From Actinomycetota bacterium (GTDB lineage: Bacteria > Actinomycetota > Acidimicrobiia > Acidimicrobiales > Ilumatobacteraceae), in assembly GCA_026393475.1 (NCBI GenBank), contig JAPLAA010000055.1, positions 52,737 to 116,736 on the forward strand: a DNA stretch of 64,000 nt. The letters run 5' to 3'. The notes below the pieces were generated by a model. It ran no database searches, was not told where the DNA came from, and saw nothing but the letters and a program-made list of their open reading frames with translations. Positions 9,207-18,559 of this stretch are shown piece by piece. Position numbers and translations under genes: made by a program. How positions within the stretch are numbered: the stretch's first letter is position 1; each line of letters opens with the position of its first letter.

Positions 9207-9722
9207 ATGCCGTACTTCGTCAATCTCGAGCACCTCCAGGTGATCGTCCGAGCCCCTGGCGCCACCGTGAGCGACGGCGAGGTGGAGTTGTTCCAGCCGA
9301 TCGCCCAGCAGGCAGGCCTCCGCACCGGTCAGCTGCTGACCGCCGAGCAACTCGAGGCGCTCCAGCGGCGCTCGATCGCCGACTACCGAGCTGCCGGCGG
9401 CGACGTGCCGACGACGCCGACGCCGCCGGTGACCGCCCCTGCGACACCCCGGTCACGCCGTTCGGCGAGGGAACACGCGCACCAGGTCGCTTCCATCGTC
9501 GAGGCGCTCGCGTGGGCGCTGATGGTGCTCGGCATCGTGGTGGGGCTCATCGTGATGCTGCAGGTGCGCGACGTGTTCGACGAGTTCGGACTCAGCCAGG
9601 AACGCCCGTACTTCGGCGATGGACTGATGCTCGTGGTGGGTTCGGTGTTCAACTGCCTGCTCGTGGTGATGGTGGCCGCGTACATCCAGTTCCGCACGGA
9701 GCCCACGCCGACCGACGGCTGA
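9207..9722 (+). CDS. Hypothetical membrane protein
   Basis: MPYFVNLEHLQVIVRAPGA... followed by two TM segments; end of ORF 6696..9722. Confidence 0.65.
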   Translation: MPYFVNLEHLQVIVRAPGATVSDGEVELFQPIAQQAGLRTGQLLTAEQLEALQRRSIADYRAAGGDVPTTPTPPVTAPATPRSRRSAREHAHQVASIVEALAWALMVLGIVVGLIVMLQVRDVFDEFGLSQERPYFGDGLMLVVGSVFNCLLVVMVAAYIQFRTEPTPTDG

Positions 9723-9739
9723 CCGGGGGCCAGCGGACG

Positions 9740-10549
9740 TCAGGCGTTGCGGAGGTCGCGACGGTCGATGGCCCACCGAGCCGCGGCCGTGGTGATCGCG
9801 GCGGCGGCCACGAGCACGAGGAACGACCACGGCGGCGTGCCCGCCGCGAGGGTGGCGAGCACGTCGTAGTGCGTGAACACCGACAGCGGCTCGAGCGTCT
9901 CGAACACGCCGATGCCGGCATCCGCCAGCGAGGTGATGAGGTAGCTGGCGACGGCGACGACCGCAGCCACGGTGATCGCAAGGCCGCGGCGTCCGGTGAG
10001 CGCACCGGTGAACAGTCCGAGGCCGGTGACCGCCCAGGTGAGCACCGTCACGCCGACCGACGCCCACACCATCGAGCCGATGCCGACGTCGAGGTCGACG
10101 GCCCGGGCGGACACCACGGTGGCCACGAGCCCGACGCCGGCGAGCGCTGCGGTGAGCACGACCACGGCGGCCCACCGCTCGAGCACCAGGCGGCCGCGGC
10201 TGATCGGCAGGGTGAACACGGTCTCGAGCAGCCCGTTCTCCTCGTCGCCCGCCATCGACGCGGCCGCACCGATGCCGGCGATGAGGAGCAGCATCGGCAT
10301 CGCGAGCGTGTACACCTGCGACGAGAGGTAGCCCACGGGAGAGAACGGATCGACGCCGTCACCCATGCCGAACAGGGCGCGCAGGCTCTCGGGCATCTTG
10401 TCGAACATGTCGTTGAGCTCGTCGCTCTGATCGCGGAACGACGGCCAGAACGCGATGTTGAGCACCACGAACACGGTGATGCCGATGCTCCAGCCGATCA
10501 GCCAACGGCGGCGATCGGCGAGCACGCGACGGAACACGACGGCGTTCAT
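9740..10549 (-). CDS. ABC-2 type transporter permease
   Basis: Six-TM pattern; 'GDEENGLLETVFTLPISRGRLVLERW'. Confidence 0.85.
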   Translation of the reverse strand: MNAVVFRRVLADRRRWLIGWSIGITVFVVLNIAFWPSFRDQSDELNDMFDKMPESLRALFGMGDGVDPFSPVGYLSSQVYTLAMPMLLLIAGIGAAASMAGDEENGLLETVFTLPISRGRLVLERWAAVVVLTAALAGVGLVATVVSARAVDLDVGIGSMVWASVGVTVLTWAVTGLGLFTGALTGRRGLAITVAAVVAVASYLITSLADAGIGVFETLEPLSVFTHYDVLATLAAGTPPWSFLVLVAAAAITTAAARWAIDRRDLRNA

Positions 10550-11577
10550 GCCGTCACAGCCTCCGTGCGGTCGGCCGCGATGGGGGCGGACGCGTTCAGT
10601 TCGTCGCGGCCGACGTGGGTGGCGCCGTAGTAGCCGAGGAACAGCTCCTCGAGATCGGGCTCGTGGCCGTGCAGGTCGAGCGGGTGCAACGGTGCGAGCG
10701 CGGCGAGCAGCGGACCGGCGGGTCCGTCGAGGACGAACTCGAGATCACCGCCCGGCAACACCGACACCGACGTCACGGCTGACACGCGTCCGAACTGGTC
10801 GAGCGACGGTGCGTCGCCGAACCGCACCCGGAACGTGCGGGTGAGGCGGGCGAGCAGTGCGTCGATCCGATCCTCGGCCACCAGTCGACCGGCACGGAGC
10901 ACGGCGACGCGGTCGGCGACGTGTTGCACCTCGTCGAGCACGTGCGACGACAGGAACACGGTGCGCCCTTCGTCGGCGGCTTCGCGAGCGAGCGACCGGA
11001 AGGTCTGCTGCACGAGCGGGTCGAGTCCGCCCGTCGGCTCGTCGAGCACGAGCAGCTGCGGTCGATGGGCGAACGCGGCGATCATCGCGACCTTGCGCCG
11101 ATTGCCGAGCGACAGATCGCCCATCGGCCGGTCGAGGTCGGCGCCGAGCCGGTCGGCGAGGTCGCCGGTCGCGCTGCGCAGGTCGAGCCCGCGGATGGCC
11201 GCGTGGTCGGCGAGATACGCGCGGCCGGTGAGGCGTGGCGGCAGGTTGACGTCGCCGGGGAGGTAGCCGATCCGTGCGCGGAGTGCCACGCCGTCACGGC
11301 GCGGGTCGAGCCCGAGCACCGTGGCCGAGCCCGACGTCGGCCGGATGAGGTCGAGCAGGAGGCGGATGGTGGTGGTCTTACCGGCGCCGTTGGGGCCGAG
11401 GAACCCGAAGACCTCGCCGGCGTGCACCTCGAGGTCGAGCTCGTCGAGCGCGAGCGAACCGTGGCCGCTCGCGGGACCACGGGAGAAGCGGCCGGAGAAG
11501 CGCTTGCTCAGGCGGCGGGTGGCGATGGCCGGGGTGTTCGAACCCGGCCCGCCCGGGAGCGGCAGGTCATGGTCCAC
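10546..11577 (-). CDS. ABC transporter ATP-binding protein
   Basis: Walker A GPNGAGKTTT, signature LSLGNRRKVAM, Walker B LLVLDEPT; 4-bp overlap with permease. Confidence 0.92.
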   Translation of the reverse strand: MDHDLPLPGGPGSNTPAIATRRLSKRFSGRFSRGPASGHGSLALDELDLEVHAGEVFGFLGPNGAGKTTTIRLLLDLIRPTSGSATVLGLDPRRDGVALRARIGYLPGDVNLPPRLTGRAYLADHAAIRGLDLRSATGDLADRLGADLDRPMGDLSLGNRRKVAMIAAFAHRPQLLVLDEPTGGLDPLVQQTFRSLAREAADEGRTVFLSSHVLDEVQHVADRVAVLRAGRLVAEDRIDALLARLTRTFRVRFGDAPSLDQFGRVSAVTSVSVLPGGDLEFVLDGPAGPLLAALAPLHPLDLHGHEPDLEELFLGYYGATHVGRDELNASAPIAADRTEAVTA

Positions 11578-11640
11578 ACCGTCACGGTACGGCGGGGGTC
11601 GATCGTGAGCCACGGCACAACGTCCCGTCGCACCGCCGTC

Positions 11641-11680
11641 CGACCACGCCCCACCACGTCCGACCACGCCCGACCACGCC
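11641..11680. repeat. Four 10-bp tandem repeats (CGACCACGCC-type) upstream of the ABC operon
   Basis: cgaccacgcc|ccaccacgtc|cgaccacgcc|cgaccacgcc. Confidence 0.85.
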
Positions 11681-11715
11681 CGGTTGAGACAGGGCACATG
11701 CGCGGTGACGCGGCA

Positions 11716-11745
11716 GCGCCCCACGTCCGAGGGGACGTGGGGCGC
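11716..11745. terminator. Strong hairpin downstream of the fasciclin gene
   Basis: 13-bp perfect stem gcgccccacgtcc/ggacgtggggcgc with loop gagg. Confidence 0.75.
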
Positions 11746-11815
11746 CGGCTTCGTGCGGTCGTCAGCAGACGACTGCTGCCGGCCGCCGGGGGGGGCGACG
11801 GCCGGAGAACGTGGA

Positions 11816-12472
11816 TCAGGCCTTCACACGGGCGGTGCGGCGACGGGCGCCGAACACGCCGGCCGCACCAGCGCCGATGAGACCGGCGGCGAAGAGGGCG
11901 AGGGTGCCGGAGTCGGCGCCGGTGTTGGGCATCGCGGTCGTCTCGGCAGCCAGGCTGGCGACGACGCTCGGGGGCAGGAGCACCCCGTCGATGACGTGGA
12001 TGATGCCGTTGCAGTTGGCGACGTCGGTGGCGACGACGTTGACGGTGTCGTTGAGCTTCACGGCGCTGCCGTCGACGGTGATGGTGACGTCCTCGCCCTG
12101 CAGGGTGGTCGCCTTGTCGAGGGTGACGACGGTGGCGGCGGGCACCTCGCCGGCGACGACGTGGTAGGTGAGGATCGTGGTGAGGAGTTCCTTGTCCGCG
12201 AGCACCTGCTCGGCGGTCACGCCGAGGGCGGCGAAGGCGGCTTCGAACGCATCGTTGGTGGGGGCGAAGACGGTCGTCTTGTCGTCGTCGCAGGCGTCGA
12301 ACGGACCGGTGAGGTCGGCGGCGGTGAGCGCGGCGACGAGCGTGGAGAACTGCTCGTCGGCGCTCGCGTTGTCGACGATCGTGTCGGTCTCGTCGGCGCT
12401 GGCGGTACCGCCGGCGGAGAGGGCGAACACGGCGGACATCGTGACGGCTGCGGTGATGAGACGACGCTTCAT
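11816..12472 (-). CDS. Secreted fasciclin (FAS1) domain protein with LPxTG-like C-terminal anchor
   Basis: MKRRLITAAVTMSAVFALSAGG signal; 'TTVFAPTNDAFEAAFAALG', 'GIIHVIDGVLLPP' FAS1 motifs; C-term AMPNTGADSG-TM-RRRTARVKA. Confidence 0.92.
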   Translation of the reverse strand: MKRRLITAAVTMSAVFALSAGGTASADETDTIVDNASADEQFSTLVAALTAADLTGPFDACDDDKTTVFAPTNDAFEAAFAALGVTAEQVLADKELLTTILTYHVVAGEVPAATVVTLDKATTLQGEDVTITVDGSAVKLNDTVNVVATDVANCNGIIHVIDGVLLPPSVVASLAAETTAMPNTGADSGTLALFAAGLIGAGAAGVFGARRRTARVKA

Positions 12473-12639
12473 GTGGGGGGCTCCTTGTCGGTCACGATCG
12501 CCGAGCTGCGATACGTGGAACGGCAGGAGTACGTCGACGACACGACGTCCGGATGACGGTCGTCGCACGAATCGACCGCGGTCACATCGGCGAGCACCCG
12601 AGCACCCGAGCATCCGAGCGCGGTCGAGCGCGGCGGCGG

Positions 12640-13164
12640 TCAGACGGCGAGGACGACGACGGTGGCCGCCGCGGCGCACACCGCGACGGTGCGGCGGGCG
12701 ATGACCGAACGGCCGATCGACGAGCCCGTGATCGCGCCGAAGGCCTGCAGCAACACCGTGGTGAACACGAACCCGAGCACGTAGCGCACGGGTTCGGTGC
12801 TGGCGCCCGACGTGTCGTCGTGACGGTACGACAGCCCGTGGAGCGCGCCGCCGAGGATGGCGGCGAGCGGGAGCACCGCGCTCATGCGCGGCGGCGGGGT
12901 GAACATGAGCACGACGCCGATGACGAGGCCGGCGATGATCGCCCCGTCGAGGAACGGCAGGTCGAGACCGGCGGCCGCGGCGACGATGCCGACGAAGGTG
13001 CCCACGAGATAGGCGAAGGGTCCGACCCATGGTTCGCGGCCCTGGGTGGTGGCGATGCCGGCGAGGACTCCGACGATGAGCATGAGCACGAGGTGGTTGC
13101 TGTCGAAGGGATGGAGCACGCCGCTCCACCACCCTCCCAGCTCCTGCACCACTGCACCCAACAT
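12640..13164 (-). CDS. HupE/UreJ-like membrane protein
   Basis: 'HPFDSNHLVLMLIVGVLAGIA' and multiple TM helices; start at MLGAVVQELGG. Confidence 0.65.
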   Translation of the reverse strand: MLGAVVQELGGWWSGVLHPFDSNHLVLMLIVGVLAGIATTQGREPWVGPFAYLVGTFVGIVAAAAGLDLPFLDGAIIAGLVIGVVLMFTPPPRMSAVLPLAAILGGALHGLSYRHDDTSGASTEPVRYVLGFVFTTVLLQAFGAITGSSIGRSVIARRTVAVCAAAATVVVLAV

Positions 13165-13564
13165 GCCGATCTCCCGTCGAACCCCGCCCCGCCACCTCGC
13201 CGCCGTTGCCTGCCCAGACCGACGGAGGGGTGAGTCCCACGTTGCGTGGGACATGAGAACGGTAATGCACCCGCCCGCGGAAGTGGTGGCATGTTTTGCA
13301 ATTTCGTGACGTTCCATCCCCGACGTGCGTCACATCCCCGCTCAACAGCATGAATTGGCAGTCGATTCGCCATGTTCCATTGCGGTTCCATGACGCTGCG
13401 TTGACCGGTCGTTGACCGCGTCGGCGGGCCCATCTGAGAACGGCCCCCGGCACGCGCCGATGGCCGCCACACTGGGTGGCGGCCATCAGGGAGACCCTGG
13501 GCGATGATCCGGTCGGACCGGTCGGAGCCGGTCGGAGCCGGCGAGGGCCGGCGGAGATCGACCG

Positions 13565-15478
13565 CTACACGCCGGGGTAGAACCCGTTGACGTCCACGAT
13601 CAGGTGCGCTGCGCTCATGGTGAACAGGCACACCTTGCCACCGACGCCCACCTGGGCGACGACGGCGTTCGGCACCGTGGCACCGGCCGGCGTGTTGATG
13701 TTCGAGGCGTTCGGTCGGGCGGTGCCACAGGGGAACACCGTCACGAAGCCGGCGGCCTGCGCCTCGGTCACCGTCACGTTCAACACGACGGACGACGCGT
13801 TCGCCGGCACGCCGCCGCGACCGGCGACGACGACCTCGGTGATCGATCCGGGCGAGCGGAGCCCGCCGTTGGAGCCGATGGCGTCGACGGTCGTCGCGCC
13901 CGGCCGGGTGTCGAGCACACGACCCGGCACCACCGACACGAAGCCCGAGGACGCCCCGTAGTAGCCGTTGAGGTCGACCACGAGATGGGTGGGTGCGGAG
14001 TTGTAGAGGCAGACCTCGCCGCCGGGACCGACCATCGACACGACGGCGTTCGGCACCGTGGAGTCGGTGACGAAGTTGAGGTTCGAGGCGAGCGGCATGG
14101 GGAAGCCGCAGGGGAACACCGTGACGAACCCGGCGCCACCGGCGCCCGTGACGGTGACGTTGAGGACCGCCGCCGAGGCGTTCGACGGGGCGCCGCCCGT
14201 GCCGATCGCCACCCGGGTGACGGTGCCCGACGCGAGGACGGGGCCGCGCTCACGGCTGTCGAAGACACGGGTGGGGTTCAACGAGCGGAAACTGGAGCTG
14301 GTGAGGTACGACCCGTTGATGTCGACGATCACATGGGCGTTGGCCATCGTGTAGATGCACACCGACCCGGTGACGCCGATCGCAGCGAACACGGCGTTGG
14401 CGACGGTGGCGCCGGCGGTGTAGTTCAGGCTCGAGGCCACGGGGCGTGCGGTGCCGCACGGGTACACCGTGACGAAGCCCGCCGCGCTGGCATCGGTGAC
14501 GGTCACGTTGAGCACGGCGGCCTGCGCGCCGAAGGGGGCGCCGCCGCGGCCGGCGACCGGCAGTTCGATCGTCGAGCCGGCGGCCCGAGCGCCGATGCCG
14601 GCGAACTGGCAGTCGATGGTCGACATGCCCGTGCGGGTGTCGAGGAGTCGGGCGGGCTGCAGGGACGTGAACCCGTCGACGGGTGCCCCGGCCGCTGCCG
14701 GGCTGCTCGGCGTGCACGCGCCGCTCGACGGCGGCGTGGGCGGGGTGGGCGGCGGGGGCGGCGGCAGTGAGCCGGCCGCGTCGTTCGGCGTGACCGGCGA
14801 CCAGGTCGTGTCGGGCGCGTCGTCCCAGTGTTGGATGCCGGTCGAGACGTTCTCGTAGAGCATCCGGGCGTACCACTGATAGGCCGAGCCGATGCCCATG
14901 CAGGCAGTCGGGAACACGATGCCGTACCAGCGGTTCACCGGGTCCCAGGCGATGTCGGCAAGACACCGGAGGTTGTTCGCCGTGTCGAAGACCCCGCCCA
15001 TCGGGACACCCTCGACCGTCATGAAGATCGCATCGAAGTTGGGCAGCTGGTCGAAGTTCGTGTCGACACTCCAGATGCTCGCCGTCGCGCCGATGTTCCA
15101 GTTCGCGCTGTAGGGCGAGTCGTACTCACGCACCGTCGTCACGAAGGCGGTCAGGCCGTCAGCCGTCGAGTTGGCGCCGGCCGAGAGGATGTCGGCTCGC
15201 GGGTCGGTGGTGTCCCCGATGAAGTCGCTGAGTCCGACGATCGTCTCGATCCGACGGTTGGTCGTGACGAGCTCGGTCCGTGTCGGTGCTGCGCCCCGCG
15301 CGTCGAGGAGCGCCGCCTGGGCCGCGGCGAGGTCGTCGGCGTCCCAGCCGCGTGAGGTGTCGGCAACGGCGGCCGGCGTCGCCGGTGCGGCCTGGGTCGG
15401 CGCGACGAATGCGACGACCGACGCGAGCATCGACACGGCGAGTGCCGTGACGACGGTGCGGGTGGGTGCTGTTCTCAT
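13565..15478 (-). CDS. Secreted protein with three C-terminal ~120-aa tandem repeat domains (DTR...GFVTVxPCG...VDVNGxY type)
   Basis: Signal peptide MRTAPTRTVVTALAVSMLASVVAFVAPTQA; Pro-rich linker; three repeats ending VDINGSY/VDLNGYY/VDVNGFY. Confidence 0.85.
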   Translation of the reverse strand: MRTAPTRTVVTALAVSMLASVVAFVAPTQAAPATPAAVADTSRGWDADDLAAAQAALLDARGAAPTRTELVTTNRRIETIVGLSDFIGDTTDPRADILSAGANSTADGLTAFVTTVREYDSPYSANWNIGATASIWSVDTNFDQLPNFDAIFMTVEGVPMGGVFDTANNLRCLADIAWDPVNRWYGIVFPTACMGIGSAYQWYARMLYENVSTGIQHWDDAPDTTWSPVTPNDAAGSLPPPPPPTPPTPPSSGACTPSSPAAAGAPVDGFTSLQPARLLDTRTGMSTIDCQFAGIGARAAGSTIELPVAGRGGAPFGAQAAVLNVTVTDASAAGFVTVYPCGTARPVASSLNYTAGATVANAVFAAIGVTGSVCIYTMANAHVIVDINGSYLTSSSFRSLNPTRVFDSRERGPVLASGTVTRVAIGTGGAPSNASAAVLNVTVTGAGGAGFVTVFPCGFPMPLASNLNFVTDSTVPNAVVSMVGPGGEVCLYNSAPTHLVVDLNGYYGASSGFVSVVPGRVLDTRPGATTVDAIGSNGGLRSPGSITEVVVAGRGGVPANASSVVLNVTVTEAQAAGFVTVFPCGTARPNASNINTPAGATVPNAVVAQVGVGGKVCLFTMSAAHLIVDVNGFYPGV

Positions 15479-15704
15479 GGTGGCAACCCGACCAGACCCG
15501 CCGCGGTGCCTCAATGGGCTGTCCGACCCATCGCCGCGTCGTCCCTGGTGACGAGGTCCTGTGCGAGCGGCTCGATCGAGAAGTGGTCCCGATGGCCCAT
15601 GGCGGCGTGACGTCGCCATCGACGTCCCTGTCGTGGCCGACGGCCCGACGAGAAGTGGGCCTGATGGCCTATGGCGTCATCGGCGGTGAACCCTCATCAT
15701 GGGC

Positions 15705-15747
15705 TCCGTGGCGCCGGACGTTCGGCGGAATCGTCCGGCGCCACGGA
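15705..15747. terminator. Perfect long hairpin (intergenic)
   Basis: 16-bp stem tccgtggcgccggacg/cgtccggcgccacgga, 11-nt loop. Confidence 0.6.
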
Positions 15748-15766
15748 CTCCCCCAAGGAGCGGGCT

Positions 15767-15796
15767 GGTGACAGGATTGTGGTGGATCCTGTCACC
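15767..15796. terminator. Hairpin downstream of the 15843..16385 gene
   Basis: 11-bp perfect stem ggtgacaggat/atcctgtcacc, loop tgtggtgg. Confidence 0.65.
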
Positions 15797-15842
15797 GCCC
15801 CTCGGGTGGACGTCCCCTCTGCTCCTGCTCGATTCCTCCGGC

Positions 15843-16385
15843 TCAGGCCGTCGAGATGTCGTCACCCGGTTCGCAACCGAGTCCGTCTCCGTCGTCGTCG
15901 AGCTCGAACTCGTCCTCGCCCATCACGACGACCGTCTTCTCGATGAACCACGGGCCGTCGCCGTCGCCGGGCAGACAGTCGACGTCCTCGTCGAGGGGCA
16001 GGCACACCCCCGAGTAGTTCGGGTTGCACGTGGGTCCGCTCGCGACGTCGTCGATCACGTTGGCCGGCGTCGTGTCGGTGCTGCTCATCTCGCGCACCAT
16101 CACCCGCTTGTTGCGGGCGTAGGCCTCGAGCAGATCGCGGTCGGTGTCGGCGAGCGCTTCGCACTGACCGCGCAGGGTGGCCGCGTCCTGCCCGGCGCCG
16201 TCCCATACGCGGCGCATGTCGGGGTCGCCCGAGAACGCTGCCATCTGGACGTAGTCGACGCAGTCGTCGACGAGTGCATCGGTCTCGGCGCCCTCGGAGT
16301 AGAAGCCCGGGATCGAGTCACCGCATCCGGTGAGCGCGACGGTGCCGACGAGGACCGCTGCGACGACGATGCGACTCATGGGCAT
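15843..16385 (-). CDS. Lipoprotein with two-cysteine CVxYxxMAAFxGD domain and acidic excalibur-like DxDxDGxGCE tail
   Basis: VALTGC lipobox; 'DCVDYVQMAAFSGDPDMRRVWDGAGQDAATLRGQC'; 'ELDDDGDGLGCEPGDD'. Confidence 0.8.
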   Translation of the reverse strand: MPMSRIVVAAVLVGTVALTGCGDSIPGFYSEGAETDALVDDCVDYVQMAAFSGDPDMRRVWDGAGQDAATLRGQCEALADTDRDLLEAYARNKRVMVREMSSTDTTPANVIDDVASGPTCNPNYSGVCLPLDEDVDCLPGDGDGPWFIEKTVVVMGEDEFELDDDGDGLGCEPGDDISTA

Positions 16386-16426
16386 GCGCCTTCATCGGCA
16401 CGAGGGCCACGCGAGCGGAGTTCAGG

Positions 16427-17386
16427 TCAGCTCAAGGCGCCCACGCTGCGTGCGGCAGCACCGATGGTGAGGCGATGGAGGTTCACGAGATCGCCCATCG
16501 ACAGCTGGTTCGTGTAGCCGCCGGCGAGCACCCAGGCGACCGGCAGACGGTGCTGCGCGAACCAGCTGAACACGGTGCGCTCCCGTCGGTCGAGGGTGAG
16601 CGCGCTGATGCCGGCGACGCCGCCCTCGCACTTCTCGTGCGGGTCCATGCCGGCGTTGTAGAGGACGAGATCGATCGACGCGGGGTCGTCGATGCCGTCG
16701 AGCGCGGTCTGCACCGTGTGCAGGTATCGAGGCCCGTCGGTGAGCAGCAGGCGCGTGCGTTCGTGCGGCCCGTAGTAGTCGAACGGGTCGACCGAGACGT
16801 CCACCTGTTCGACGCCGTCGAGGCCGCGGTGGCGGCGGTGTCCGTCGCGTCCGTCGTGGCCGTGGATGAGGTCGGCGGTGCCGCCACCGCAGTGGGCGTC
16901 GAGGTCGAGCACGAGCACTCGTCGAGCGCCGGCGTCGAGCGCGGCGCGGGCCGCGATGGCGAGACCGTTCACCGTGCAGTACCCCCACCCCGACGCGTAC
17001 CGGGCGTGGTGCAGGCCGCTCGACAGCGACCCGGCGACGGTGCGGTGTTCGAGCGCGTGCAGTGCCGCGGCGATCACGCCGCCGGTGCTCGCGCACACCG
17101 CTCGGGCGAGGCCCTCGTCCCAGCCCGGGAGGTCGTTGCTGACCGCGAGATCGCGCGGTGAACCGGTGAGCACGGCGTCGATGTAGTCGGGCGCGTGGAC
17201 GCTCGTGAGGTGCTCGCGGGTCGCCGATTCGGGCATCACGAGGCGAGCGCGTCGGATGGGTTGCTGGGTCAGCGAGGCGGCGATCGCTTGCGCCTTGCGG
17301 GTGGTGTCGAAGGCGACCTCGGTGTCGCAGTAGAGCGGGCTGTAGTGGACGCGCACCGAGTCAGTCCGGGCTGCCATCTGCGGCAT
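16427..17386 (-). CDS. Histone deacetylase / acetylpolyamine amidohydrolase family protein
   Basis: 'SGLHHARYASGWGYCTVNGLAIAARAAL', 'VLVLDLDAHCGGGTADLIHGH' (HDAC zinc/charge-relay motifs). Confidence 0.88.
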   Translation of the reverse strand: MPQMAARTDSVRVHYSPLYCDTEVAFDTTRKAQAIAASLTQQPIRRARLVMPESATREHLTSVHAPDYIDAVLTGSPRDLAVSNDLPGWDEGLARAVCASTGGVIAAALHALEHRTVAGSLSSGLHHARYASGWGYCTVNGLAIAARAALDAGARRVLVLDLDAHCGGGTADLIHGHDGRDGHRRHRGLDGVEQVDVSVDPFDYYGPHERTRLLLTDGPRYLHTVQTALDGIDDPASIDLVLYNAGMDPHEKCEGGVAGISALTLDRRERTVFSWFAQHRLPVAWVLAGGYTNQLSMGDLVNLHRLTIGAAARSVGALS

Positions 17387-18251
17387 CGCCGAGGAGCGCG
17401 ACGAGGAAGTCGGACGAGTGCTGCATGGCGAGGGTCATGTGGCCTTCGCCCTCCAGGATGCGCAGCCGGGCGGTCGGTACCTGCTCGGCGATGTGCCGTG
17501 CGTGCGACACGGGCACGTTGCGGTCGTCGGTGCCGTGCCACAGCAGCACCGGCACGCGGATCGACGAGAGCTCGAACCCCCACGGGTGGGCGAACATGAT
17601 CATCTCCTCGGCGAAGGCGCGGCCGCCCTGGCGCACCGCCTCGGTCATGCTCGCGACCATCATCGCCTGGACCGCCGGGTTCTGCATGAGCGCGCGGTCG
17701 ACGTCGGGCAGGTCAGCACCGGTACCGGCGACGAAGGCGGCCGCGTCGGCCCGGAGGCCATCGGCCATCGCGTCGCCGATGGCCAACACCTGGGCGGGGT
17801 CGCTGAGGGCGAGCTCGTTGAACATGACGTTCATCGGCTGCATCCCCTCGGTGACGCCGGGCCAGTCGTTCGGCCCGAGGCCGCAGATCGTGCCGACCCG
17901 GATGAGCCGGTCGGCGGGCAGCACGGCCGCGCACACGAGCGCGTGCGGGCCGCCGCCGGAGATGCCGACGACCGAGAAGGTGTCGAGCCCGAGCGCGTCG
18001 GCGATCGTGAGCACGTCGGCGGGCCAGTCGGTGAGCCGCCGCCCGGGCTGCGGGCTCGAGTGCCCGTACCCGGGCCGGTCGGGGGCGATGACGCGGGCGA
18101 CGGCCGGCCGGTCGAACGGATCGCGGTCGAGGCGGGAGCCGGGCGTGCCGTGGAACAGGAGCACCGGGGGCGCGGCAGGGTCGCCGTATTCGCACCAGGC
18201 GAGGGTGCGGCCGTCGGCGGTGAGTGTGGTGGAGTGCGTGTCGCCGCTCAT
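17361..18251 (-). CDS. Alpha/beta hydrolase
   Basis: 'VLLFHGTPGSRLDRDPF', 'APDRPGYGHSSPQPGRRLTDW', 'VVGISGGGPHALVCA' nucleophile elbow. Confidence 0.92.
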   Translation of the reverse strand: MSGDTHSTTLTADGRTLAWCEYGDPAAPPVLLFHGTPGSRLDRDPFDRPAVARVIAPDRPGYGHSSPQPGRRLTDWPADVLTIADALGLDTFSVVGISGGGPHALVCAAVLPADRLIRVGTICGLGPNDWPGVTEGMQPMNVMFNELALSDPAQVLAIGDAMADGLRADAAAFVAGTGADLPDVDRALMQNPAVQAMMVASMTEAVRQGGRAFAEEMIMFAHPWGFELSSIRVPVLLWHGTDDRNVPVSHARHIAEQVPTARLRILEGEGHMTLAMQHSSDFLVALLGDAADGSPD

Positions 18252-18283
18252 CGCCGTGACGGTAGTTCGGCAATACTGGATCC

Positions 18284-18505
18284 GTGACCGACGCCCCCGA
18301 CCAGCAGCCCACCGACGAGCCGACCCCGGAGGAGCTCGAGGCGTTCGACCTCGATCACGACGGCAAGATCTCGCTCGTCGAGAGCGAGCGGGCTCGGCTC
18401 GGCATCGTCGACGCCCGACTCGAGGTGATCGCCGAGGAGGGTGGCCTCAAGGGCAAGCTCGCCGAGGGCGCCCACCACCTGCTCGACAAGCTCGACAACG
18501 ACTGA
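18284..18505 (+). CDS. Small EF-hand-like protein
   Basis: 'FDLDHDGKISLVESERARLG' in a 73-aa ORF. Confidence 0.65.
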   Translation: MTDAPDQQPTDEPTPEELEAFDLDHDGKISLVESERARLGIVDARLEVIAEEGGLKGKLAEGAHHLLDKLDND

Positions 18506-18559
18506 GCGGTCGCTCACGGGCGATGACCCGTACGTCGGCGGCTGCCGGCCGCCGGGCGA

